A DNA stretch of 64,000 bases from contig JBBELK010001212.1 of NCBI GenBank assembly GCA_037783545.1, forward strand, positions 35,694 through 99,693, given 5' to 3'. The notes below the pieces were generated by a model. That model was not told the origin of the DNA. It searched no databases and saw only the letters and a program-made list of their open reading frames with translations. Made by a program: the position numbers and the translations under genes. This DNA comes from Henricia sp. BOLD:AAB3569. Lineage: Eukaryota > Echinodermata > Asteroidea > Spinulosida > Echinasteridae. Position 1 is the first letter of the stretch. The number at the start of each line of letters is the position of its first letter. Positions 22,290 through 32,024 of this stretch are shown here, one piece after another.

Positions 22290-23760
22290 GTTCATTGTTA
22301 GTTTGTTTTGTTCACATTTGGGATGGAAATCCGATGTTTACTCGAAAAACTGATATACATATATTAGTCATCAAAGGCAGAAATCAGAGCACATAATTTG
22401 TTAAAATTGAAAAAAGTTTGGCCAAGAAGGAAAAATTTCGTAATTAGATTTGTTGAAGATGGTTCAATAAAATCCTGACAATGACTTAATGATATCAGGC
22501 CTATATTAAGCTTTGCACCTTACTAAACCTAAAAGGAAGAAAACCAACATTGGAATGAATGCTTCACGGCAAAACTACGACATTCCCTCAATAACATACA
22601 ACTACTTTCGTGTAGAGAGTGGACTCTCTTAAATAAGACTGAAATAACATAAAATATTGTATCCTACTCAAATGTACTTTTGTTAAACCATCTTCTGTTG
22701 AATTACACGTCCGTGGTAGACACAGTTAAAAGACTGCTTCCACGCAAAAAAAATAGCGTGTCACTGTCTCGGTCGGCGCCGTGTCACACAGGGCACACGT
22801 AATAGACAGCTACGGTAAAAATTCATGTCTGCAAAGTTTGCTCGCATTGAGAACGGTCAAATCTAAAACTAGGCTCCTGGCATAACACTGGTCACTGCTC
22901 AGTCAACCGAAAACATAATGACATGATCATGGTGTCATTTTAAAGAGGAGATTCCACCCTAACAGATGATATCTCCTGTTCATTCATACGCGCCCAACTT
23001 TAGTTACAATTAGCAATAATATCTCGGTTTCGTTTTTATTAATCCAACCTGTATATACGGAAATGTTGACTCGGCTGAACTTTGGCCTCCAATTGACCCA
23101 GGAAGGAAGGGTAAGATGAAAATGACTACACAAAGCAATTTGTAGCCCAGGATCTGATCTATAATGTATGCTAAATAGCTAGACGCTGAGTCATGTGGTT
23201 TTATAGAGGGAAACATTTTACGAAATGCATTTTTGGCTCATTTTTATGACGAAAATCCACTTTTTGGTCAATTTTAAATAATTATAATTACGTAATCATT
23301 GACGTAATTGTGATGTTCTACATGGTGGTGGAAGTTTGTGATGGGGCCCATGCCTGTAAGTAGTTTTATGAAAATCAAGCATGGTTGAATAGCTAATATT
23401 GCTTCATAAGTACAAACAAATACAAAAAATGTGATTTTTGAATTGGCTAAATTTTGACCTTCGATTGACCCAGGAAGGAAGGGTCAGATGATAATGCCTG
23501 CACTAAGAACATTAAAGCTCATGATCTGATCTAAATGTTTGGCATATTTCGGCAATTGTTCGCTTTTTAGGCATTTTTAAAGTGTTATAATGACGTAACG
23601 GATGACGTCACAATGAAGCCATTATTGGGTGCACAACTCTTATACTATGTCTTTGATGTGACCAAGTTTGGTTAAGATCAATGTTTGGGAACAACCTGAA
23701 AAAACGCCGACAACGCCTATGCGCTTTGTCTATGGGAAAAAAATCAGAAGAAGAAGAAAC
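22290..23760 (+). repeat. Segment duplicated at 25045-27075 (copy lacking the TTAA element)
   Basis: From GTTCATTGTTAGTTTG through TTTGTCTATGGGAAAAAAATC this segment matches 25045-27060 collinearly. It provides the empty site for the 801-bp TTAA transposon: here the junction reads ACAGTTAAAAGACTGC (about 22725-22740) with a single TTAA. Confidence 0.85.
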
Positions 23761-24660
23761 TAGAGCTACGTCTGTTCGTAGGGATTTTTCACATTTGTTT
23801 TACTTAAAAAATGAGCATGCTTACCTTGCAAAATTAGATGTTAGCATATCAACTATTTAACTTTAAAAAAGTTTACCTTTAATGTGTTACCTTTAAATGA
23901 TTGATGACGTCATCAATGTTTTAACCACACAGACATGTTTGGTGGTCGACTTACTCTATAAGCAGCACTATTGGGCTAATTTGCGCAAACACTGCTATGA
24001 AAGGGTCATTTTTAAGACTTTTTAATTTTGACGCTAGAGGGCGCCCTTTTATGGAATGACGTAGAAACGTACATTTTTGGAAACCCTATTTACCTTAGAC
24101 ACTGACACTACCAACCGCATCTCGGCAGCTTTCACCACTTTTACAAAATAGGTTCATTTAAATGCACTTCCGGTTTATACCGAAAGTGAGCAAGGTCACA
24201 GGTCATGGCGATATTTGTTGGATACCCCACCCTAGTCGAACTCAAACACCTTTGACCCCATCCAAATACCCTTTTACCAGTTTCAAATGGAAGGGCAAAG
24301 TCTGTTTGACCAATAGGGAATGAGGTTAAATGTCAAGGCATGTGGGCATCTGAAAGACCTTTATTAATGATCGTATATGCCGAAAGAATCAATATCGTAG
24401 GTCAAACGGATGATTTTTTATGAATTTTTTAATATGGAAACATTTAATTTCATGCCCCTTTAAACTTACACCTGATGACGTCATGATGACGCCATTGTTG
24501 GGTGCATACCTCTTCTATCTACTGTGTCTTTCATGTGACCAAGTTTGTTTAAGAACAACCTCAAGTTTGGGAACGACCTCAAAAAGTGCCGACAACGCCC
24601 ATGCGTTATGTCAATGGGGGGCGGGGGGAAATCAGAAGAAGAAATAAACGGAAAAGCCAT
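23761..24660 (+). repeat. Long interspersed repeat, unit d (short)
   Basis: Starts TAGAGCTACGTCTGTTCG and ends near GAAATCAGAAGAAGAAATAAACGG. It contains two TGACGTCA octamers and the GTGACCAAGTTTG terminal block. It is much shorter than the other units, presumably truncated internally. Confidence 0.6.
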
Positions 24661-24779
24661 ACATTAACGACCTTTGCTAGTGATCGTATATGGGAAGGAA
24701 TCAATGTTGTAATTTGTATTTTAAAATATTTTCATGCACCTTTAATCTGACACGTGATGACGTCATTACCCAGGTAACA

Positions 24780-24925
24780 TTCCCACATGGGGCCCATATT
24801 GGCCCCATATGTGCAAGTATATAAGGGGCCCATATGGGTCCTGTATGGGCTGCACCCAACGCCCCATGTGGGGCCCATATGGGCCAACCATTGTTCTCCA
24901 GATCATTCCCACATGGGTCATATGA
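24780..24925. repeat. CCCATATGGGCCCC palindrome cluster
   Basis: A dense set of inverted GGGGCCCATATGG / CCATATGGGCCCC motifs with CCCACATGGGG at both ends of the cluster. Nearly every 12-20 bp is palindromic. Short ORFs on the minus strand translate it as a glycine-proline-tryptophan repeat, which is not a gene. Confidence 0.75.
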
Positions 24926-25485
24926 GATCATTAGTAAAATACATTTGTTAATGACCGTATATGGTGCAGGAATCACGATCATAGGTGCCTGATTTGTTAT
25001 GAATGTTTGATCGTATATATTTTAATTTAAATATTTAATTAAACTGTTCATTTTTAGTTTGTTTTGTTCACATTTGGGATGGAAATCCGATGTTTACTCG
25101 AAAAACTGATATACATATATTAGTCATCAAAGGCAGAAATCAGAGCACATAATTTGTTAAGATTGAAAAGAGTTTGGCCAGGAAGGAACAATTTCGTAAT
25201 TAGATCTGTTGAAGATGGTTCAATAAAATCATAACAATGACTTAATGATTTCAGGCCTATATTATAAGCTTTGCACCTTACTAAACCTAAAAAGAAAGAA
25301 AACAAACATTGGAATTAATGCTTCACGGCAAAACTATGACATTCTCTCAATAGCATACAATTACTTTCTTGTAGAGAGTGGACTCTTTTAAATAAGACTG
25401 AAATAACATGAAAGATTGTATCCTACTCACTGAACTTTTGTTAAACCATCTTCTGTTGAATTACACGTCCGTGGTAGACAGTTAA

Positions 25486-26286
25486 AGGAACACGTTGCCT
25501 TCAGATTTCACGAAATCTCACGTTTGAGGGTGTTCCTTATACTTATTAATAGTTGTTCTTGCATTAAAACACATTTAATGTGTTATAATTAGTGAATGGT
25601 AATTAAAAACAACAAACACTGACCTCTGACCCCCACTACATGTCCCGCGAAATGTATACGTATTTCAAGCCGTCAATACGATCGTCCGGGTAGTGGGCAA
25701 AATGCAGCGACGAACAGGAGTTAGGCTGGCGCCGTAGCCAGTGGTCAGGTAAACCTATCAGATGAACGCAAGGTACCATACCATTCTCCGCCTCCCGAGA
25801 CATGTGTGAAATGTAAACACACAGACACACCGACTGGCTGTCAAAAAATGGATCGTCAAGAGAACACAGCAGACGCGTCAAAAAAGAAAAAACGAAAACC
25901 TCGCCAATCAGGGTAAGAATATTGTCATGGGACAAACCGATAGAAAGGACTTGGATGATTTATACCCAATGGTTATTGTAGACACGAATTTAAAAAACAG
26001 GCACATCACACGCAACGGAGGAAGGAAAAATAATTTCTTTCTCCAGGCTGGAAATAAGACTAATATAATTTCTCCGCCATTTATGGGAGTCAAGATTTTG
26101 ACTCCCAAATGGCGGAGCGTGCTGCTTCGAGAAATTACGCAAAATTGAAGCATTTCTAAGGCACGTTTGTGTGGATCATTATATTCTACTTTTTAAACAT
26201 CTTTCAGATCGTGCTCATAATACTTCAAACGCTTGTAATAGCCCAAAAACGCCCAATAAAGCGCAACCCGAAGGCAACGTATTCCT
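25486..26286. mobile_element. TTAA-flanked DNA transposon, non-autonomous (801 bp)
   Basis: The left end AGGAACACGTTGCCTTC and right end GAAGGCAACGTATTCCT are inverted with one mismatch in 17. TTAA flanks both (25482-25485 and 26287-26290), and the sister copy at about 22.73 kb has the empty site with one TTAA. This supports a cut-and-paste element of the TTAA-targeting groups (piggyBac or Kolobok). It encodes no transposase. It holds a strong internal hairpin at about 26072-26117 (CTCCGCCATTT...GGGAGTCAA inverted) and a short exon-like ORF at 25848. The AGGAACACGTTGCCTT end is one I associate with echinoderm repeats (from memory). Confidence 0.85.
25848..25912 (+). CDS. Possible first-exon fragment with basic nuclear-localisation-like run
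   Basis: ATG in good context (A at -3, G at +4) opens a frame of 21 codons plus two bases, which ends at a splice-donor-like GG|GTAAGA. The peptide is short and acidic-polar and ends in a basic cluster, KKKKRKPR. Unspliced, the frame stops at once (TAA at 25914-25916). This looks like the start of a nuclear DNA-binding protein whose further exons are absent, inside a TTAA transposon. It could be a captured exon, a relic of the element's own gene, or chance. Confidence 0.25.
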
Positions 26287-27089
26287 TTAAAAGACTGCTT
26301 CCGGCGCCGTGTCACACAGGGCACACGGAATAGACATCTACGGTAAAAATTGATTTATGCGAAGTTTGCTCGAAGTTTGCTGGCTGAACTTTGGCCTTCA
26401 ATTGACCCAGGAAGGAAGGGGCAGATGAAAATGACTACACAAAGGAAATTGTAGCTCAGGATCTGATCTATAATGTCTGCTAAATATGAAGACCCTGCGT
26501 CATGTGGTTTTATAGAGGGAAATATTGTACGAAATGCATTTTTGGCTCATTTTTATGACGAAAATCCACTTTTTTGTCAATTTTAAATAATTATAATTAC
26601 GTAATCATTGACGTCATTGTGATGTTCTACACGGGGTGGAAGTTTGTGATGGGGCCCATGCCTGTACCTAGTTTTATAAAGATCAAGCGTAGTTTAATAG
26701 GTAATATTGCTTCATAAGTACAACAAAATACAAACAATGTGATTATTGAATTGGCTGAACTTTGACCTTCGATTGACCCAGGAAGGAAGGTTCAGATGAA
26801 AATGCCTACACTAAGAACATTAAAGCTCATGATCTGATCTAAATTTTAAAAAGAGCATATTTCGGAAATTTTCCGCTTTTTAGGCATTTTTAAAGTGTTA
26901 TAATGACGTAACGGATGACGTCACAATGAAGCCATTCTTGGGTGCACACCTATTATACTATGTCTTTGATGTGACCAAGTTTGGTTAAGATCAATGTTTG
27001 GGAACAACCTGAAAAAGCGCCGACAACGCCTATGCGCTTTGTCTATGGGAAAACAATCAGAAGAAGAAGAAGAAGAAGAAATAAACGGA

Positions 27090-27262
27090 AAAAAAAAAAT
27101 CAAAACGAAAACAAAGGCTTTTTCGCCGCAAAGCGAAAAAGCCCAAAAATCAAAACGAAAACAAAGGCTTTTTCGTCCTAAACGAAAAAGCCAATAAACG
27201 GAAAAATAAAATCAAAACGAAAACAAAGGCTTTTTCGTCCTAAACGAAAAAGCCAAAAACAA
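27090..27262. repeat. Three tandem copies of a GGCTTTTTCG hairpin unit
   Basis: Each unit reads ATCAAAACGAAAACAAA followed by GGCTTTTTCG, a 7-base loop and CGAAAAAGCC. The stem of 10 bp is identical in all three, while the loop is CCGCAAA once and TCCTAAA twice. Spacing is about 50-65 bp. The array follows the GAA-rich tail of the 25-27 kb repeat and looks like its 3-prime terminal structure. Confidence 0.8.
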
Positions 27263-27322
27263 AGATAAAGAAATCGTACAATAGTAATAGGTGATTGGAA
27301 TGAGTTCCCATCACCTAATAAC

Positions 27323-27435
27323 TAGACTTGGTTCCAAGTCCGAGATCCTGTTTTGTTTTCCGTTTCCGATTTTTGAAATGTATGGACTAGTCTATTTCGG
27401 TTCAGGATCTGGGACTTGGGACTTCTGCACGCCAG
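27323..27435 (+). mobile_element. Small palindromic repeat, copy 1 (inverted partner at 30.8 kb)
   Basis: Contains CCAAGTCCGAGATCCTG near the left and CAGGATCTGGGACTTGG near the right, which are near inverted copies of each other, separated by TTTTGTTTTCCGTTTCCGAT and GACTAGTCTATTTCGG. An almost identical copy lies in opposite orientation at 30773-30892. It fits a MITE-sized element of about 113-120 bp. Confidence 0.75.
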
Positions 27436-28027
27436 CTACATTCATGTATTCACCAGTTGGATTTACATACAGCGCGGTTTCCGTAGCGACGGCCAATTGG
27501 AACGTATACAAATCCGGGTGGTCGGGTCTATATGCTTCACAGGTAAGATGAGGTTTACCATTTTCGCAGTCTTCTTTTTAAAACTGTTTCTGTGGTTTGT
27601 TGTTATGAAGAACTAGTGCCATAAGCATGAAATGTTGTAATATTTTGAATGGAAATAAAAATATAACGTACTCCTGACACTTACTCGTGTCACAATACAC
27701 ATCTGTTACCTTTTGGTAGAATGGAATAGTCGCTTTGTAATCCTCCAGTGCATGTATTTTAGTGCAACTGCTGTTGCGAACGTGCGATAAACTTATTTTT
27801 TTTTGCAAATGCCGAGACAAAAACGCAAAAAAACACAGGTATACCGTACCGGGGTACGTGTTGTATTAGTGGTATTTGTCAAATCTGGGGACACGCAACA
27901 GCAGAACCTTTCTGATGACAAAATCTATATTCTTTTGAAGCGGTTTGAGAGTGATCGTTACCGATTTACCCGGCCGATTTGATAACGCGTGGCGCCCGGC
28001 GAGCTCCCCGTACAAAAGACGCGAGGC

Positions 28028-28256
28028 GACCGTTTGCCAACTCGACCGTAAACCAAATCGACCGCGAACCGACCGTAGTTCAAGTTTTTCTTTGAAACTT
28101 GGAATTTGTATGTCCAAAAATACTGCAACTTAATGATGTGTCACTACACCCGTATCTTCGGTCAGTCAACGGTGGACGTAAAGCAAAGTTACTTAATTGT
28201 TGCATGCACTGTGCTGTGTGGTCGAGTTGGTTCACGGTCGAGTTGGGCAAACGGTC
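28028..28256. repeat. Inverted repeat, arms about 36 bp
   Basis: GACCGTTTGCCAACTCGACC...AACCAAATCGACC on the left matches the inverted right arm (GGTCGAGTTGGTTCACGG ... GGGCAAACGGTC, ending 28256) with about three differences. The arms are themselves built from repeated CGACC/GGTCG motifs. It may be a small foldback element; no target duplication seen. Confidence 0.7.
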
Positions 28257-28259
28257 GAC

Positions 28260-29630
28260 TTGACCCGAGTCCATAGTATTATATTGCATCCATTTCGTAA
28301 CAAATTTACCTACTTTCCTAATGAAGGGTTCGACGTCACATAAGCCCTCCTACATTTTAACCTATGAGACAACTCAAGAAGACTTTTTTCCTACCCTAAA
28401 ATCTCCATATTTTAAGGAAAAAAACTTGCAGTGAGTGGTCGTGGCTCTTCATGGGAAGAACACATTCAAATGAGAGGTCTGCAATTTTCAGGTTATTAAA
28501 ACTGATGTTAATGTGGATTTTGATGCACAAAATAAGGGTTGTAACTTGTCTCCTTCTGCTCGAGACCCAAGTCAAGTCGGGCATATTGGTCAAGTTTGCT
28601 CGTTAAGTCGAGTATTCACGACAATAAATTTGTCAAACTAATTTCAAATTGAGTCTTAACAATGGAACTCACATGCTTTTAGCCCAGGTTTCTTTAGTGC
28701 TGAAATTCGGTCCCCAAAATGACAAAAAATGCATAAAAAAATTATTTTATTTTTGGCTGAATCAAATAAAAATATCCGACTCATGTCAAGTATTTTGAGG
28801 TTTGAGTCTCAAGTCGAGCCATATCATTTGGGGTTGGAGTCTCGAGTCAACTAGAGTCTGAGTCTCGAGATCGCCTGCACAAAATAAGGCAAATTTTAGC
28901 AATCGTATTCAGGATCAACATTTAAATGGCATGAGAAAATATGCTTGTAACACTGTTGTAATTCAGATATTTAGTTGGTTTTATACTGCGGTATTCCTTT
29001 TTAAACAAAAAATGATCTACATTAAACATTTTATACATGTATTGCTTAAAATGCCTCCCGAAGAGATTGTAGGTTTAAAAATTTGTCACAATTTGTATAC
29101 ATGTATACCCAGCACGTATGGGACCTATGACTCAACACACTGTAGGTGGTCCAATACTTTTTTCCCAAGGCTGTGTGTTGGAGCTAGGATGTTGCAAAGT
29201 ACTCAAATTGTGCTCTAATCACCGTAGGAAAATATCATGCTGTCCATATCATGCTGAACTCCTCTTCACGTTTTGTGGCAGTTCCTTCAATCTTGTAAGT
29301 TTGTGAATAGTCCCACAAAGGTATTGCCAAGGCACAGATCCGCCAAGGCTTCTTGCAGTGAGTTCAAGCTGAGCTCTCGAAGTAGTCCTGCCTCAGTTGG
29401 ACTCTGTGCACAAATACAAGTAAAAAGGTTATTGGTATAAATTACCATACTTTGCCTTTCCTGACATATACATGCGTCACAGGAGCTAATTAACAGATGC
29501 AGTTTTGGATGCATGTTTCTGAATTCGAGCACCTGACCAAAATAATAGAAAATGTTCCCACACACCCCTCCACCGCCCCCAAAAAGTGAATATACGTGAA
29601 TCTACCTGCTTCTGCTTACTAATTAGGGTA
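28260..29630. other. Intergenic, nothing recognised
   Basis: AT-rich with short ORFs. GAGTCTCGAGTC-type motifs recur loosely at about 28790-28870 but do not form a clear repeat. Confidence 0.5.
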
Positions 29631-29634
29631 ATAT

Positions 29635-29865
29635 TTCCCCTTAGGTGGGGGTTTGGTCACATTTGTTCATGCCCCCAGGGTGGGGATTTTGACAAAAGGA
29701 AATCATATTGTCTGTGCACATGGGAGCAAAACGTGCATTATTTCGCATCGCACACCCGTACCTCTGGGTGGGGATTTTGTCACCTAGATTTTGCCCCGCA
29801 GGAGTGGGATTTTGTCACTCGAAAAGTGACAATCCCCTTTTCTGAGGTGGGATAGAGCGGGGAAG
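29635..29865 (+). repeat. CCCACCCTGGGG motif repeat, copy 2
   Basis: Repeated TGGGGATTTTGTCAC and CCCCCAGGGTGGGGATTTTG motifs; the inverted counterpart is at 11575-11790. A perfect small palindrome, TAGGCCTATGTGCATAGGGCCTA-like, follows at about 29883-29910. Confidence 0.6.
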
Positions 29866-30007
29866 TGAAACAATTCATACATGTAGGCCTATGTGCATAG
29901 GGCCTACATCATGACATGTAATTGTTTTGCCCTTTCCCAATTATGACAAATACACTAAATGTTTTCCCCAAAGACACTATCGGGAAAACTTCAAGTTCAT
30001 AGCATGG

Positions 30008-30085
30008 GTGCTCGGATCGGGTGGGATTTGAACCCACGAATTCCTGCTAACAAAGCAGATGCCTGCTTCTAGCTCACTAGCATGC
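30008..30085 (-). repeat. tRNA-Thr-like pseudogene or SINE head
   Basis: On the minus strand the T arm GTGGG-TTCAAAT-CCCAC is perfect, and the B box GGTTCAAATCC is intact. The anticodon loop TTTGTTA would give anticodon TGT (threonine) on a CTGC/GCAG stem. The D arm (GCTAGTGAGCTAGAAGC) is off consensus. It is therefore more likely a pseudogene or a SINE-type tRNA relic than a working gene. Confidence 0.55.
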
Positions 30086-30360
30086 TTGCTCAAGTTTGAC
30101 TTTTTGGCAGGATTACCCGAAAGAATGGAGAACTCTGGCTTCAGTCTTCAGACAATGTCAGACCTCAGGCCTATTATTTCTTATTTTATTAGGACAACAA
30201 ATGAGAGATTCGTATTCCTAAATTTGGGTTTTTCATTAAATCAGCAAGTTACTGAGGTTTGATAAAGTATTAACATTTTCAAGAATTTTTTCTGCTCAAC
30301 TTCTTCATTCTTACTGCATGAAAGTCTTAGTCATATGTTAACATATCAACGTACCGTGAA

Positions 30361-30475
30361 ACCGGGTAGAGGCCGCCTGGCCCCGCGCCGCAGCCGGGCG
30401 CGGCCCACGACGGCCCGGCCCAGGCAGCGCTAGGCCAGCCAGGCATGTGCCGGCACAGTCCGCGTATGGTAATCT
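30361..30475. repeat. Isolated GC-rich fold-back island
   Basis: Roughly 100 bp of more than 75% G+C in AT-rich surroundings, made of inverted CCTGGCCCCGCGCC / GGGCGCGG and GGCCCAGGCAGCG / CGCCTGGCC-type blocks. No gene. It may be a decayed foldback element or a small regulatory GC island. Confidence 0.55.
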
Positions 30476-30772
30476 TTTCAAATTTTAAGTGATTACCTGT
30501 TGAAGATTCAATTTAGGTGATGTTATAACCATGTCATGTACCCCAGATTCTTTCACCATCTCAACCATCTGCGAATGTCAGTAAATTATCAACCGATATG
30601 TCAGAATGTTGTATTATTTACAACAGGTTTGTAAACAATCCAACACGACTCGCAAATACATCCTCTAGAAGATTTCTAATGAATATTCATTACAACGTAA
30701 GGCTCCCTGTGACTTCGACCAATCATATCGTTACGTCCTGTTTTGGACTTAATTCCCATAGACCGTGTACAA

Positions 30773-30892
30773 CTGGCGTGCAGAAGTCCCAAGTCCGAGA
30801 TCCTGAACCGAAATAGACTAGTTCCCTGTCCATACATTTCAAAAATCGGAAACGGAAAACAAAACAGGATCTTGGACTTGGAACCAAGTCTA
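30773..30892 (-). mobile_element. Small palindromic repeat, copy 2
   Basis: Inverted copy of 27323-27435, matching from CTGGCGTGCAGAAGTCCCAA to GGAACCAAGTCTA with an extra CCCTGTC near the middle. The next 330 bp to about 31225 show nothing else. Confidence 0.75.
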
Positions 30893-31224
30893 CCTAATAA
30901 CAAGAAAACTCACCAGGGATGTGCAGACATTAGACTTACAAAAACCGCAGAAAAACACAGTTGTGAAGAGATAAAAATACAGGTCTTTTCTTGATGCTGC
31001 TGGTCTACACACTGACCATGTGCTTGTGGTCACAGGGCCAGTGACCTCTACAGAAATAAACTATTTGGGGGATGCACTACAAAAGACACGGGTCATACAC
31101 AATCTAATGGGGCTTACACATGGGAAACTAAAAGGACATTAACAATATACTACAGGGGATGCACACCTATTAAAAACGGGACAGTTATTACACAATTTAA
31201 AGGAAATTATTTATAAACAGTTTT

Positions 31225-31610
31225 CACCCTTCTACAATTGCCCAAAACCGGCCGAGTTACTTACAAGTTCAGCTTAAACTCTCCTGCCGGTCTACAAGCT
31301 GTTTTCCCACAGTCAGCCAATTCTGGATGGCTATATTGTGCCCGGGATACTCGCTAATTTTGAAGTCAAGGAATTTCCCGACGAACTTCAAATTTTGCCT
31401 GTTAGAACCAAACTATATTCCACACTTGTCCTGCAAATTTGACAAACCTTCGCTCAAAACCGGCTGAGTTACTTACGAGTTTAGTTAAAACTCTTCTGCC
31501 GGGCCTACAAGCGCACAGTCGGCCACTTGTCGATGATACCCACTTATTTGGAAATCAAGGAATTTTCCAACGAACTTCAAATTTTGCATGCTCCAAACTG
31601 TGAACTGTAA
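31225..31610 (+). repeat. Dispersed two-unit repeat related to the satellite core, copy 2
   Basis: Two units with GATACTCGCTAATTTTGAAG and ATACCCACTTATTTGGAAAT starts, matching 15170-15630 in order. In the second unit 31547-31602 (ATTTGGAAATCAAGG ... CTCCAAACTGT) is identical to the satellite monomer at all but one of 56 positions. The first unit aligns with the satellite further, through ATTCCACACTTGTCCTGCAAATTTGACA. This ties the satellite to an interspersed family. Confidence 0.85.
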
Positions 31611-31976
31611 AAAATTCCCGTAAAATTACAAGATTTTCTTCGTGTACAATAACGGTGTCGGACAGTATTTCTGGTTTTACAGAGGTTTTGCATGTAAATA
31701 CATCCGGTCAAACTGTTGATTAACAGAATGTCATTTTTTTAAAGGCAATGCTGTAAATTAATGGCATGGGTGGAAGTTTCAAAGCATATTCCCGTAAAAA
31801 GACATGTTTGAGTTGTAAACTGTCCATTAACAGAACACACCTTCTTTGTTGGGCTATTTTGGGCTCGAAATAGACCCATACATTATTCTGAAGCGCATTC
31901 GAGAGTAAATTAGATATATCCTGAAAAGACGCCGTCAAATGTAGACGTTTTTGAGCACATTTAAAAAATCCAAGGT

Positions 31977-32021
31977 CACGTGACCTTTCGGTACCAAATT
32001 CTGGTTCCGAAAAGTCACGTG
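31977..32021. repeat. Short palindrome with CACGTG at both ends
   Basis: CACGTGACCTTTCGGTACC and its inverted copy (two mismatches) flank a 7-bp spacer. Each end is a perfect CACGTG E-box palindrome. Confidence 0.75.
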
Positions 32022-32024
32022 GTC

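Larger units (their letters stand above)
21111..23760 (+). repeat. Long interspersed repeat, unit c
   Basis: Starts TAGAGCTACGTCTGTTC with a CTACG/CGTAG hairpin and ends GGGAAAAAAATCAGAAGAAGAAGAAAC. It has the family hallmarks GACCCAGGAAGGAAGGGT, TGATGACGTCA and GTGACCAAGTTTGGTTAAGA. A foldback element interrupts it at 21285-21580. The part from about 22290 is repeated at 25045-27075. No protein domain recognised. Confidence 0.65.
25045..27075 (+). repeat. Second copy of the 22.3-23.8 kb segment, with an 801-bp insertion
   Basis: Collinear with 22290-23760 on both sides of the insertion at 25486-26286. It ends GGGAAAACAATCAGAAGAAG and passes into a GAA run, an A-rich stretch and the hairpin triplet at 27090. 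Divergence between the copies is low, so the duplication or transposition is fairly recent. Confidence 0.8.

Noticed and set aside
24701-24982. Minus-strand ORF with glycine-proline-tryptophan repeat
   Set aside because: It is a translation of the CCCATATGGGG palindrome cluster.
30008-30085. Functional tRNA-Thr gene
   Set aside because: The T arm and anticodon loop are fine, but the D arm departs from the A-box consensus, so it was kept only as a tRNA-like relic.
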